DNA from: Streptomyces sp. CB02959 | Lineage (GTDB): Bacteria > Actinomycetota > Actinomycetes > Streptomycetales > Streptomycetaceae | Assembly: GCF_002803155.1 (NCBI RefSeq) | Contig: NZ_NNBP01000022.1 | Location: forward strand, 1-64,000 | Length of the DNA stretch: 64,000 nucleotides | Direction: 5' to 3' | Shown here: piece after piece, positions 34,393 to 42,310 of the stretch | Numbering within the stretch: the first letter of the stretch is position 1 | How the letters are laid out: the number at the start of each line of letters is the position of its first letter | The notes under the pieces: model-generated | Seen by the model: only the letters and a program-made list of their open reading frames with translations | Databases searched by the model: none | Told to the model about the DNA's origin: nothing | Translations under genes and position numbers: made by a program

Positions 34393-36053
34393 TCGCCCTC
34401 GCCCTCGCGCATCGGGATGCGGACGCCCCGCTCGGCGGCCACCTCGTCGGCGCGCTCGTAGCCGGCGTCGACGTGGCGGATGACGCCCATGCCCGGGTCG
34501 TTGGTGAGCACCCGGCGGATCTTCTCGCCGGCCAGCGGGGTGCCGTCGGCGACCGTGACCTGCCCGGCGTGGATGGAGCGGCCCATGCCGACGCCGCCGC
34601 CGTGGTGCAGGGAGACCCAGGAGGCGCCGGAGGCGACGTTGACCATGGCGTTGAGCAGCGGCCAGTCGGCGATCGCGTCCGAGCCGTCCTTCATGGCTTC
34701 GGTCTCGCGGTACGGGGAGGCGACGGAGCCGCAGTCGAGGTGGTCGCGGCCGATGGCCAGCGGCGCCTTCAGGGTGCCGTCGGCGACCATCTCGTTGAAC
34801 CGCTCGCCGGCCTTGTCTCGCTCGCCGTAGCCGAGCCAGCAGATCCGGGCGGGCAGGCCCTGGAAGTGGACCCGCTCCCCCGCCAGCTTGATCCAGCGGG
34901 CCAGCGACTCGTTCTCGGGGAAGAGGTCGAGGATGGCGCGGTCGGTGGCCGCGATGTCGGCCGGGTCGCCGGAGAGCGCCGCCCAGCGGAACGGGCCCTT
35001 GCCCTCGGCGAAGAGCGGCCGGATGTAGGCGGGGACGAAGCCGGGGAAGGCGAACGCGCGCCCATATCCGGCGAGTTGGGCCTCGCCGCGGATGGAGTTG
35101 CCGTAGTCGAAGACCTCGGCGCCGGCGTCCATGAAGCCGACCATGGCCTCGACGTGCCGGGCCATCGACTCGCGGGCGCGCTGGGTGAAGTCGGCGGGCT
35201 TCTCGGCCGCGTAGGCCGCCATGTCGGCGAAGTCGATGCCGACGGGAAGGTAGGCCAGCGGGTCGTGGGCGCTGGTCTGGTCGGTGACGATGTCGATCGG
35301 CGCGCCCTCGGCGAGCATCTGCGGGAGGAGCTCCGCGGCGTTGCCGAGCAGGCCGATGGAGAGCGGCTTGCGCTGGTCGCGGGCCTCGACGGCGAGCTGG
35401 AGGGCGTGCTGGAGGCTGTCCGCCTTCACGTCCAGGTAGCGGTGCTCGATGCGGCGCTCGATGGCGCGCGGGTCGCAGTCGATGCAGATCGCGACGCCGT
35501 CGTTCATGGTGACGGCGAGCGGCTGGGCGCCGCCCATGCCGCCGAGGCCGGCGGTGAGGGTGATGGTGCCGGCCAGCGTCCCGCCGAACTTCTTCGCCGC
35601 GACCGCCGCGAACGTCTCGTAGGTGCCCTGGAGGATGCCCTGGGTGCCGATGTAGATCCACGAACCGGCCGTCATCTGGCCGTACATGGTCAGACCGAGG
35701 GCCTCCAGGCGGCGGAACTCCTCCCAGTTGGCCCAGTCGCCGACGAGGTTGGAGTTGGCGATCAGCACCCGCGGCGCCCATTCGTGCGTCTGCATCACGC
35801 CGACCGGCTTGCCGGACTGGACGAGCATCGTCTCGTCCTGCTTGAGCGTGGTCAGGGTGCGCACCATGGCGTCGAAGGAGCGCCAGTCACGGGCGGCCTT
35901 GCCGGTGCCGCCGTAGACGACGAGTTTGTCCGGATGCTCGGCCACCTCCGGATCGAGGTTGTTCTGCAGCATGCGCAGCGCGGCTTCCTGCTGCCATCCC
36001 AGTGCGCTCAGCTCCGTACCGCGCGATGCCCGCACGGGTCGCGGTCCCGACAT
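34389..36053 (-). CDS. hutU: Urocanate hydratase
   Basis: A 554-aa urocanase, which adds water to urocanate to form 4-imidazolone-5-propionate using tightly bound NAD+ as an electrophile. The family is unmistakable: EVAEHPDKLVVYGGTGKAAR near the start, TLTAGLGGMGGAQPLAVTMN in the NAD-binding part, FDYGNSIRGEAQLAGYG, FPGFVPAYIRPLFAEGKGPFRW, and ARICWLGYGERDKAG containing the active-site Cys. The length is standard. ATG 36053 follows AGGGAGG. It is the first gene of the hut operon. Upstream, TGAAT and ATTCA arms (36076-36095) could bind a regulator. Confidence 0.96.
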   Translation of the reverse strand: MSGPRPVRASRGTELSALGWQQEAALRMLQNNLDPEVAEHPDKLVVYGGTGKAARDWRSFDAMVRTLTTLKQDETMLVQSGKPVGVMQTHEWAPRVLIANSNLVGDWANWEEFRRLEALGLTMYGQMTAGSWIYIGTQGILQGTYETFAAVAAKKFGGTLAGTITLTAGLGGMGGAQPLAVTMNDGVAICIDCDPRAIERRIEHRYLDVKADSLQHALQLAVEARDQRKPLSIGLLGNAAELLPQMLAEGAPIDIVTDQTSAHDPLAYLPVGIDFADMAAYAAEKPADFTQRARESMARHVEAMVGFMDAGAEVFDYGNSIRGEAQLAGYGRAFAFPGFVPAYIRPLFAEGKGPFRWAALSGDPADIAATDRAILDLFPENESLARWIKLAGERVHFQGLPARICWLGYGERDKAGERFNEMVADGTLKAPLAIGRDHLDCGSVASPYRETEAMKDGSDAIADWPLLNAMVNVASGASWVSLHHGGGVGMGRSIHAGQVTVADGTPLAGEKIRRVLTNDPGMGVIRHVDAGYERADEVAAERGVRIPMREGEGE

Positions 36054-36075
36054 GGGCCGTGCCTCCCTGACTCTG

Positions 36076-36095
36076 AATGGATTGACCTATTCACA
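36076..36095 (-). promoter_or_regulatory. Candidate hut operator/promoter
   Basis: TGAAT (36076-36080) and ATTCA (36091-36095) flank 10 bases in an AT-rich patch 23-42 bp upstream of hutU. A further GAATAC follows at 36110-36115. The arms are short, so this is only a candidate site. Confidence 0.3.
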
Positions 36096-36164
36096 GTCTG
36101 GGGGCACTGAATACCGCTAGTCAACAGGGCGCGGCGAGAGCTTTCCCCAACCCGCGGATTCGAC

Positions 36165-36208
36165 TTGCCCGGCGGGAAAGTCAAGTGCTAGCTTTCCGAG
36201 TGGGAAAG
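36165..36208 (+). promoter_or_regulatory. Promoter overlapped by a CTTTCC/GGAAAG operator
   Basis: TTGCCC (36165-36170) and TAGCTT (36189-36194) are 18 bp apart and fit a housekeeping promoter for the operon starting at 36290. CTTTCC (36192-36197) and GGAAAG (36203-36208) form a palindrome that overlaps the -10. A second GGGAAAGT copy lies at 36174-36181 in the spacer, 28 bp from the GGGAAAGT at 36202. The winged-helix regulator encoded at 36807 is the natural candidate to bind here. Confidence 0.5.
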
Positions 36209-36289
36209 TTGAACGGGGGCGCCACCGGCGATCCCCGCACCGTCCGTCCGAGACGGACCGTCCGACACGTCTACGGGGAGGCGAAGGAC

Positions 36290-36781
36290 ATGACGACACC
36301 AGTGGATGCCGAGCGCGCCTGGCAGGATCTCCAGCGCATCCGGGTCCCTCAGGAGCGGGTGTACGACGAGGTCGAGCGCTGCGCACACGGCGACCGGCGG
36401 TCGACGTACGTGATGGCCGGCGTCATGTGGGTCTTCCTCGCCAGCTACGGGCTCAAGCTCCCGCGTTGGGGCTCCTTCCTGGTCCTCGCCGCCTATATCG
36501 GCGCCCTGGTCGTCCTGGCGGTGATCTACAGCCGCCGGACCCGCGTGCGACTGCACCGCTCGCGGTACTCCTGGCGCAGCTTCGCCACCATGCTCGCGGG
36601 CGCGGTCGTCAGCGGCGGCACGATCATCCTCACCGGCTTCCTGACCGAGTGGCTGGCACTGCCCTACGGCAGCGTGATCCAGGCCACCATCTCCGCCGGC
36701 GCCTTCGTGCTGTTCGTCGGCCCGGCCAACCGGTGGGCGATCAGTCCGCTCCGCGACCGCGCGGCGGCGACCGCACCATGA
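36290..36781 (+). CDS. Small membrane protein of unknown function
   Basis: A 163-aa protein with a charged 40-residue N-terminal region (ERAWQDLQRIRVPQERVYDEVE) followed by about four hydrophobic helices (about 45-63, 67-83, 100-122 and 128-145). I do not recognise the family. It is the first gene of an operon with a winged-helix regulator and an ABC-2 transporter. This type of arrangement is common around drug or lipid efflux systems, so it may assist or sense for the transporter. ATG 36290 has GGGGAGGCGAAGGAC upstream. The next gene starts 25 bp after its stop. Confidence 0.75.
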   Translation: MTTPVDAERAWQDLQRIRVPQERVYDEVERCAHGDRRSTYVMAGVMWVFLASYGLKLPRWGSFLVLAAYIGALVVLAVIYSRRTRVRLHRSRYSWRSFATMLAGAVVSGGTIILTGFLTEWLALPYGSVIQATISAGAFVLFVGPANRWAISPLRDRAAATAP

Positions 36782-36806
36782 GCACCGTCCATGAGGAGGC
36801 AGACCG

Positions 36807-37151
36807 ATGAGCACCCCCTCGGGCTTCGACGAACTGATCCATCCGTCCACCCGGCTGTCCGTGGTGGCCCTGCTGGCCGCCACGGAATGGGCCGACTTCC
36901 CGTTCATCCGCGACAGCCTCTCGCTCAGTGACTCCGCGCTCTCCAAACAGCTGCACACGCTGGAGGAGGCCGCATACCTGGAGATCCGCAAGGAGGGCGG
37001 CGGCCGCAAACGGCGCACCAAGGTGCGCCTGACGGCCCGGGGCCGCACCGCCTTCGAGGGCCATGTCGCCGCCCTCCGCGCCATCGTCGAGGGCGCGGGC
37101 CCCGCAGCGACCCGGCCGGCGTCCCAGCACCACGCGGAGGCGGGCCGATGA
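36807..37151 (+). CDS. Winged-helix transcriptional regulator
   Basis: A 114-aa DNA-binding protein of the short MarR-like/HTH_34 type. It starts FDELIHPSTRLSVVALLA, has the recognition part LSLSDSALSKQLHTLEEAAYL, and a basic wing EGGGRKRRTKVRLTARG. There is no ligand-binding domain beyond the winged helix, as usual in this family. The last four bases ATGA overlap the start of the ABC ATP-binding gene (37148-37151). It is probably a repressor of its own operon through the CTTTCC palindrome over the promoter. ATG 36807 is preceded by GAGGAGG. Confidence 0.87.
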   Translation: MSTPSGFDELIHPSTRLSVVALLAATEWADFPFIRDSLSLSDSALSKQLHTLEEAAYLEIRKEGGGRKRRTKVRLTARGRTAFEGHVAALRAIVEGAGPAATRPASQHHAEAGR

Positions 37152-38122
37152 CCACGACCGCACGCCCGGAGAGCACATCGATGACCACCACACCCACCGC
37201 CCCGACCGGCGCCGCGCCGGTCGTCGAGGCCCGCGGACTGCGGATGTCGTACGGCAGCACCGACGTCCTGCGCGGCGTCGACCTGGAGATCCGGCGCGGC
37301 GAGATCTTCGCCCTGCTCGGACCCAACGGCGCCGGGAAGACCACCACCGTCGAGATCCTGGAGGGCTTCCGGCAGCGGTCCGCCGGCGAGGTGCGCGTCC
37401 TCGGGGCCGACCCGGCGCGCGCCGACGACGTCTGGCGCGGCCGGATCGGGCTGGTCCTCCAGTCCTGGCGCGACCACCGCCGCTGGCAGGTCGCCGAGCT
37501 GCTGACGCACTTCGCGACGTACTACCCGGCTCCCCGCGACCCGGCCGAACTCCTCGACCTGGTCGGCCTCACCAGCCAGGCCCGGCAGCGCGTCGAACGC
37601 CTCTCCGGCGGCCAGCGGCGGCGCCTCGACGTCGCACTCGGCATCGTCGGCCGGCCCGAACTCCTCTTCCTGGACGAGCCCACCACCGGCTTCGACCCCG
37701 AGGCGCGCCGCGTCTTCCACGACCTGGTCGCGCACCTGGCCCGCACCGAGGGCGTCACCATCCTGCTGACCACCCACGACCTGGCCGAGGCCGAGCGGTT
37801 GGCCGACCGGATAGCGATGCTGGTCGACGGCAGGATCCGGGTCTGCGGCACCCCGGCCGAGCTCGCCCGGCGGGCCGCCGCACAGGCCGAGGTCCGCTGG
37901 ACGGCGTCCGACGGCAGTCCGCGCCACGAGCGCACCGGGGACCCGTCCCGCCTGGTCTGGGACCTGCACCGCGAAGCGGCCGGACCGATAGCGGACCTAG
38001 AGGTGCGCCGCCCGACGCTGGAGGACACCTACCTGCACATGGTGCACCGGCAGGGCACGGACGACGACGCACACCGCACCGGCTTCCCGGCCGGCGACGG
38101 CACGGGGGAGGCAGCAGCATGA
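37148..38122 (+). CDS. ABC transporter ATP-binding protein (DrrA-like)
   Basis: A 324-aa ATPase subunit of an ABC-2 exporter. Walker A is LLGPNGAGKTTTVE, the Q-loop LVLQSWRDHRRWQVAE, the signature ERLSGGQRRRLDVAL, Walker B ELLFLDEPTTGFDP, and the switch His is in LLTTHDLAEAERLADR. A C-terminal DrrA-type domain follows, ending in the conserved PTLEDTYLHMV. It is translationally coupled on both sides (ATGA overlaps with the regulator and with the permease). ATG 37148 is used; a second ATG 11 codons later is possible. It likely exports a hydrophobic compound or lipid. Confidence 0.92.
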   Translation: MTTTARPESTSMTTTPTAPTGAAPVVEARGLRMSYGSTDVLRGVDLEIRRGEIFALLGPNGAGKTTTVEILEGFRQRSAGEVRVLGADPARADDVWRGRIGLVLQSWRDHRRWQVAELLTHFATYYPAPRDPAELLDLVGLTSQARQRVERLSGGQRRRLDVALGIVGRPELLFLDEPTTGFDPEARRVFHDLVAHLARTEGVTILLTTHDLAEAERLADRIAMLVDGRIRVCGTPAELARRAAAQAEVRWTASDGSPRHERTGDPSRLVWDLHREAAGPIADLEVRRPTLEDTYLHMVHRQGTDDDAHRTGFPAGDGTGEAAA

Positions 38123-39102
38123 GGGGGACCGAGATGACAGCGACGACGGACACCGGCCCGCGCACGCCGGACCGGGACCGCGACGCGGCGGCCGGGGGGC
38201 CGGGCACCACCGGCCGGGGCACCACCGACCGGAGCGGGGCCCGTCCCACGCGGCTCCGCGCCTGGCAGGCGGGGCTCCGGCGCGGCGGCATCGAGCTGCG
38301 CCACCTCCTGCGCAACCGCAAGGAGTTGAGCGGCTATCTGACCAACGTCGTGGTGGCCCTGCTGCTCGCCGGCTTCATCAGCGACGACGTGCCCGGCACC
38401 CGGATCCCGATGGCGCAGCTGACCCTCGCGGGCTTCACCGCGTATCTGCTGTTCCAGATCGGCCTGATCAGCCTCCCGCAGATCCTGGTGACCGAGCGCG
38501 AGGAGGGCACCCTGCTGCGGCTGCGGACCACCCCCGGCGGCATACCGGCCTACCTGATCGCCAAGTCGCTGCTGATCGTGGTCATGGCGCTGGGCACCCT
38601 GGCGGTCCTGCTGGGCGTCGGCGCCGTGGTGGTCGACGGGCCGCTGCCGCACAGTCCGGCCGGCTGGCTGACGCTGCTGTGGGTCACCGCCCTGGGCCTG
38701 CTCGCCGTCGTACCGCTGGGCGCGGCGATCGGGGCGGTGCTGCCCAACCCGCGTGAGGCACTGGCCATGATCATGCTGCCCGCGATGGCCCTGCTGATCA
38801 CGTCGGGAGCGATGTTCCCGATATCCCGGATGCCGACGGTGGTCCAGAACATCGCCTCGGTCTTCCCTCTCCGGTGGATGGCGCAGGGCCTGCGCGCGGC
38901 CCTGCTGCCGGACGCCGCCCGCGCCGCGGAACCGGCCGGCTCCTGGCAGCTGCCGACGGTCGCCCTGGTCCTGGCCGCCTGGGCCGTCCTGGGCTTCGTC
39001 CTGGCGATCCCGCTGCTGCGCCGCGCCGCCCGCCGCGAGTCCGGCTCCCGCCTGACCGCCCGCCAGAGCAAGGCACAGCTCAGCGGCGCCAGCCCGGCGT
39101 AG
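38119..39102 (+). CDS. ABC-2 type transporter permease
   Basis: A 327-aa membrane subunit with six predicted helices in the ABC2_membrane layout. A long Asp/Arg/Thr/Gly-rich N-terminal cytoplasmic segment (about 60 residues) precedes the elbow-helix region ELRHLLRNRKELSGYLTN. The motif EREEGTLLRLRTTPGGIPAYLIAK matches the conserved E-R-G-T-L-x-x-L-x-x-T-P segment of this family. Later, FPISRMPTVVQNIASVFPLRWMAQGL is also typical. ATG 38119 overlaps the ATP-binding gene stop (ATGA); ATG 38134 is an alternative. Two strong hairpins follow the gene. Confidence 0.9.
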   Translation: MRGTEMTATTDTGPRTPDRDRDAAAGGPGTTGRGTTDRSGARPTRLRAWQAGLRRGGIELRHLLRNRKELSGYLTNVVVALLLAGFISDDVPGTRIPMAQLTLAGFTAYLLFQIGLISLPQILVTEREEGTLLRLRTTPGGIPAYLIAKSLLIVVMALGTLAVLLGVGAVVVDGPLPHSPAGWLTLLWVTALGLLAVVPLGAAIGAVLPNPREALAMIMLPAMALLITSGAMFPISRMPTVVQNIASVFPLRWMAQGLRAALLPDAARAAEPAGSWQLPTVALVLAAWAVLGFVLAIPLLRRAARRESGSRLTARQSKAQLSGASPA

Positions 39103-39129
39103 GCCACGAGGAGGGCGGGGGTGGGGACA

Positions 39130-39204
39130 GGGGCGGTGTGCGGAGTCGGGGGGCTCCGCACACCGCCCCCGGCCGGTGGGAGCCCGGGGCAGGGCTCCCA
39201 CCGG
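39130..39204 (+). terminator. Two tandem hairpins after the ABC operon
   Basis: The first hairpin has perfect 16-bp arms (39130-39145 and 39154-39169) with an 8-base loop. The second has perfect 13-bp arms (39173-39185 and 39192-39204) with a 6-base loop. They follow the permease stop by 28 bp and make a double terminator. Confidence 0.75.
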
Positions 39205-39230
39205 CGCACGGGCACGCGGTACGGGCACGC

Positions 39231-39260
39231 GGCACCGGCACCGGCACCGGCACCGGCACG
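39231..39260. repeat. Hexanucleotide GGCACC tandem repeat
   Basis: About five consecutive GGCACC units lie in the non-coding gap after the ABC operon. Looser CGGCA and CAGGCA-like repeats continue to about 39345. It has the look of a slippage-prone microsatellite. No gene reads through it convincingly. Confidence 0.6.
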
Positions 39261-39355
39261 GCAGGCGGCACAGGCACGGCACGGCCACGGGCGCAGCAAG
39301 CCCCAGGTCGCAGGCAGCAGACGGCAGGCGGCAGGCAGCAGGCAGCGACCGCACG

Positions 39356-39610
39356 CTCGGAATCGCGGTGCTCGGAATCCCGCCGTTCGGAAATGGGCCG
39401 TTCGAAAACGCGCCGTCCGGAAACGGGGCGCGCGGAAGCGGGACGTGCGGAAGCAGGACGTGCGGAAGCAGGACGTGCGGAAGCAGGACGTGCGGAAGCA
39501 GGACGTCCGGAAACGCGCCGTTCGGAAACGCGGCGTCCGGACGAGCGACACCCCGTAACCCAGCGCTCGGAGCCATCACGATCGGTAATGCCGAGATCGG
39601 GTGCACAAGA
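39356..39610. repeat. Tandem array of about seventeen 15-bp units
   Basis: Units start every 15 bp with a core close to TTCGGAA, at 39356, 39371, 39386 and so on without a phase slip to 39596. The unit at 39551 is the weakest. Four central units (39446-39505) are identical, the outer ones diverge. Fifteen bases equal five codons. On the minus strand one frame gives FRTSC/FRTAR/FRTAH repeats, which resemble the pentapeptide-repeat consensus; another gives LLPHV. None has a ribosome-binding site or a clear start, so I do not call a gene. The array ends 84 bp before the decarboxylase start. Confidence 0.8.
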
Positions 39611-39694
39611 TGGGCACAACATCAGCACCGGAAGAGCTCCGACCTTCCCCTTCATCCGTGGCGCGGGGCGCCCGTCGAATGATGAAGTTGAGTC

Positions 39695-41029
39695 ATGACC
39701 TTCACGGACCGAGACCGTGCCGTTCAGGCGGCCATCGCTCAGGGGCTGGTCGGCACCGCCCAGCCCGTGGCCGGGCTGCTCGACGTCGCCGGCATCCGCC
39801 GGTCGGCCGCCGAACTCCGGGCGGCCTTCGCGGAGTTCACCACCCCGGGCACCCAGGTGCTGCACGCGTTCGCGGTGAAGGCCGCCTCGCTCGTGCCCGT
39901 GCTGCGGCTGCTGGCCCAGGAGGGGATCGGCTGCGAGGTGGCCAGCCCCGGCGAGCTGGCGCTGGCCCGGGCCGCCGGTGTCCCGGCCCGGCACACCGTC
40001 CTGGACTCCCCCGCCAAGACCCTCTCCGAACTCCGTGAGGCACTGGCGCTCGGCATCGCCGTCAACGTCGACAACCACGAGGAGCTCTCCCGCATCGACC
40101 GGATGATGGCCTCGGCCCCGTCCTCCGCGCCGATAGGGCTGCGGGTCAACCCGCAGATCGGCGGCGGCAGCATCGGCGCGATGAGCACCGCCACCGACAC
40201 CTCCAAGTTCGGTATCCCGCTGCGCGACCCGGGGGCCCGCGAGTGGGTCGTCCGGGCCTGCCTGGACCGCCCGTGGCTGACCCGGCTGCACGCCCACGTC
40301 GGTTCCCAGGGGATGCCGCTGGAGCGGATGGCGGAGGGCGCCCGGGCGCTCTACGACCTCGCCGAGGAGATCAACGAACAGGCCGGCGGCCCCCGGATCA
40401 CCACCCTCGACATCGGCGGCGGCCTGCCGGTCAACTTCTCCTCGGACGCCGTCACCCCGACCTACCGCGAGTACGCGGCGCTGCTCCGCTCGGCCGTCCC
40501 CGGCCTGTTCTCCGGGCGCTACGGCCTGGTCACCGAGTTCGGGCGGTCACTGCTGGCCAAGCACGGCATGGTGGTGGCCCGCGTGGAGTACGCGAAGTGG
40601 GCCGGCGGCCGACCGATCGCCCTGACCCACGCCGGGGCCCAGGTCGCCACCCGCACGGTCTTCGCGCCCTCGTCCTGGCCGATCCGGGTGGCGGCGTACG
40701 ACTCCGCCGGCCGCCCGAAGACCGGGACACCGATCCCGCAGGACATCGCCGGCCCGTGCTGCTTCGCCGGCGACCTGGTCGCCGAGAACCGGCCGCTGCC
40801 CCGTCTGGAATCCGGCGACCACGTCGCCCTCCTGGACACCGGCGCGTACTACTTCTCCACCCACTTCGCCTACAACTCGCTCCCCCGCCCCGGCGTTTAC
40901 GGCTATGCACCGGCCCCCGACGGCACCTGCGCCTTCGCGACCGTCCGCACCCCGCAGACGATCGACGAACTCACCGCGGAGAGCGGCGCCGAACACGCCA
41001 ACGACCTGCGGAAACTGGCACTGGGCTGA
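39695..41029 (+). CDS. Fold-type III PLP-dependent decarboxylase (diaminopimelate/ornithine decarboxylase-like)
   Basis: A 444-aa enzyme with a PLP-binding TIM barrel and a C-terminal beta domain. K62 in LHAFAVKAAS is at the PLP-lysine position. Other motifs: GCEVASPGELALA, LRVNPQIGGG, RLHAHVGSQGMPLE, TLDIGGGLPVNFSSD (phosphate-binding GGG), EFGRSLLAKHG and GPCCFAGDLVAENRPLP, whose Cys and Asp sit at the substrate-binding loop. It ends with DTGAYYFSTHFAYNSLPRP (Tyr contacting PLP). It differs enough from housekeeping LysA that the substrate is uncertain: an amino acid such as ornithine, arginine or diaminopimelate. The ATG at 39695 has GAAGTTGAG upstream. It faces an RpiR regulator and has no partner gene. 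Confidence 0.85.
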   Translation: MTFTDRDRAVQAAIAQGLVGTAQPVAGLLDVAGIRRSAAELRAAFAEFTTPGTQVLHAFAVKAASLVPVLRLLAQEGIGCEVASPGELALARAAGVPARHTVLDSPAKTLSELREALALGIAVNVDNHEELSRIDRMMASAPSSAPIGLRVNPQIGGGSIGAMSTATDTSKFGIPLRDPGAREWVVRACLDRPWLTRLHAHVGSQGMPLERMAEGARALYDLAEEINEQAGGPRITTLDIGGGLPVNFSSDAVTPTYREYAALLRSAVPGLFSGRYGLVTEFGRSLLAKHGMVVARVEYAKWAGGRPIALTHAGAQVATRTVFAPSSWPIRVAAYDSAGRPKTGTPIPQDIAGPCCFAGDLVAENRPLPRLESGDHVALLDTGAYYFSTHFAYNSLPRPGVYGYAPAPDGTCAFATVRTPQTIDELTAESGAEHANDLRKLALG

Positions 41030-41041
41030 GAAACGGAGAGC

Positions 41042-41087
41042 CGGCTCCCAGCACCGCGGCCGGGGCCGCGCACAGGACCGGGAGCCG
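41042..41087. terminator. Branched hairpin between decarboxylase and RpiR genes
   Basis: CGGCTCCC (41042-41049) pairs with GGGAGCCG (41080-41087), and an inner GCGGCC/GGCCGC stem lies within. A second imperfect hairpin (GGTGCAG/CTGCACC arms, about 41107-41134) follows. The remainder of the 253-bp convergent gap is Pro/Ala-coding-like GC-rich DNA with no gene. Confidence 0.6.
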
Positions 41088-41282
41088 ACGCCCAGGGCCG
41101 GGGCTGGTGCAGAGGGGCCGGCTCCCCTGCACCGGCCAAGCCCGGGAGCCCCAACGGCGTGCCCCCGACCGGAACGGCCCCTCACCCAACGACGCTCCCC
41201 CGGAACGGCGCTCCCCCACACCCCCCGTAACGACGCTCCCCAAAACCGAACCGCCCCCGCCCCCGCCCACCCCGGAGCGGCC

Positions 41283-42203
41283 TCACTCCACGAACAGCCC
41301 GCGCTCCGCCGCCTTGGTGTCGAACTCCTCCAGGCGGGCCTGGGCGTCCGGGAGGTCGTCGCACATCGCCTCCAGGAGGACGCGCCCCAGCAGCATCGGG
41401 GCGCAGGCGGTGTCGAAGGCCAGGCCGGTGCCGACCGGGGCCGGCAGGAGCAGGTCGGTGTGGTGCGCGACCGGGGCGAACGCACTGTCGGCGACGGTGA
41501 CGACGGTGAGCCCGGCGGTGCGGGCGTAGGCCAGGGCGTCGATGACCTCGCGGGGGTGCCGGGGCAGGGCGAAGCAGAGCAGGGCGCTGGCACCGGCGTG
41601 GGCCGCGGCGTCGATGCGGTCGGTGAGCATGGTGCCGCCCTCGTCCAGCAGGCGCACGTCGGGGTGCACCTTGCGCGCGAAGTACGCGAAACCGGCGGCC
41701 TGGGCGGTGGCGGCACGCAGGCCGAGCACCGGAAGCGGACGGGAGGCGGCGAGGAGACGCCCGGCCTCGGTCACCGGGCCGGGGTCGGCGAGGGCGTCGG
41801 CGAGGTGGCGGAGGTTGTCGATCTCCGCCTGGACGGCCTGCTGGTACTCGTTGTCCACGCCCGAGGCGCCGGGCTGCTCGGCGGGGGCGACGTCCCGCAG
41901 GTGGCGGCGGAGCGCCGGGTAGCCGTCGAAGCCGAGCGCGACGGCGAAACGGGTCACGGACGGCTGGCTGACACCGGCCAGCTCGGCCAGTTCGACGCTG
42001 GAGAGGAACGGCGCGTCGGCGGCCCGCCGCACCATGCAGTGGGCGATCCGCCGCTGGGTGGGCGTCAGCCGGTGCCCTTCGAAGAGCCGCTGGAGGCGGG
42101 CTGCGGTGCCGGTGGCGCCGCCCGCTGCCGCGCTCCCCGCCGCGCCCGTACCCCGCTGCCGCGTCCCGTTGGTACGGACGCCGTTGTCCCCGTCCCCGCT
42201 CAT
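41283..42203 (-). CDS. MurR/RpiR family transcriptional regulator
   Basis: A 306-aa regulator with an N-terminal HTH_6 domain and a C-terminal SIS (sugar isomerase) domain. The HTH region reads LTPTQRRIAHCMVRRAADAPFLSS and VELAELAGVSQPSVTRFAVALGFDGYPALRRHL, typical of the family. The SIS domain includes LPVLGLRAATAQAAGFAYFARK and ALLCFALPRHPREVIDALAYAR. RpiR proteins usually sense phosphorylated sugars. The first 33 residues are a Gly/Ala/Thr-rich extension. ATG 42203 lies behind GGAAG/AGAGG. Target genes are not obvious; the convergent decarboxylase is not in an operon with it. Confidence 0.88.
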   Translation of the reverse strand: MSGDGDNGVRTNGTRQRGTGAAGSAAAGGATGTAARLQRLFEGHRLTPTQRRIAHCMVRRAADAPFLSSVELAELAGVSQPSVTRFAVALGFDGYPALRRHLRDVAPAEQPGASGVDNEYQQAVQAEIDNLRHLADALADPGPVTEAGRLLAASRPLPVLGLRAATAQAAGFAYFARKVHPDVRLLDEGGTMLTDRIDAAAHAGASALLCFALPRHPREVIDALAYARTAGLTVVTVADSAFAPVAHHTDLLLPAPVGTGLAFDTACAPMLLGRVLLEAMCDDLPDAQARLEEFDTKAAERGLFVE

Positions 42204-42310
42204 CGCCTCTTCTTCCCGGCCCGGTCCGGGGCCTTGACGTCGGTGCACCGACTGTACGGAATTCCTCGGCCGCGTCGGTCCCGCGCCCCTGACCATCCCG
42301 GGCACCCCCG

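Noticed and set aside
39231..39345. CRISPR-like or coding repeat in the GGCACC-rich stretch
   Set aside because: Units are hexamers without spacers, so it is a simple-sequence tract and not a CRISPR array.
38550..39551. Long minus-strand open frame with FRTxx pentapeptide-like repeats
   Set aside because: It lies antisense to the ABC permease over half its length, has no ribosome-binding site, and the repeat part is already explained by the 15-bp array. Kept only as a finding.
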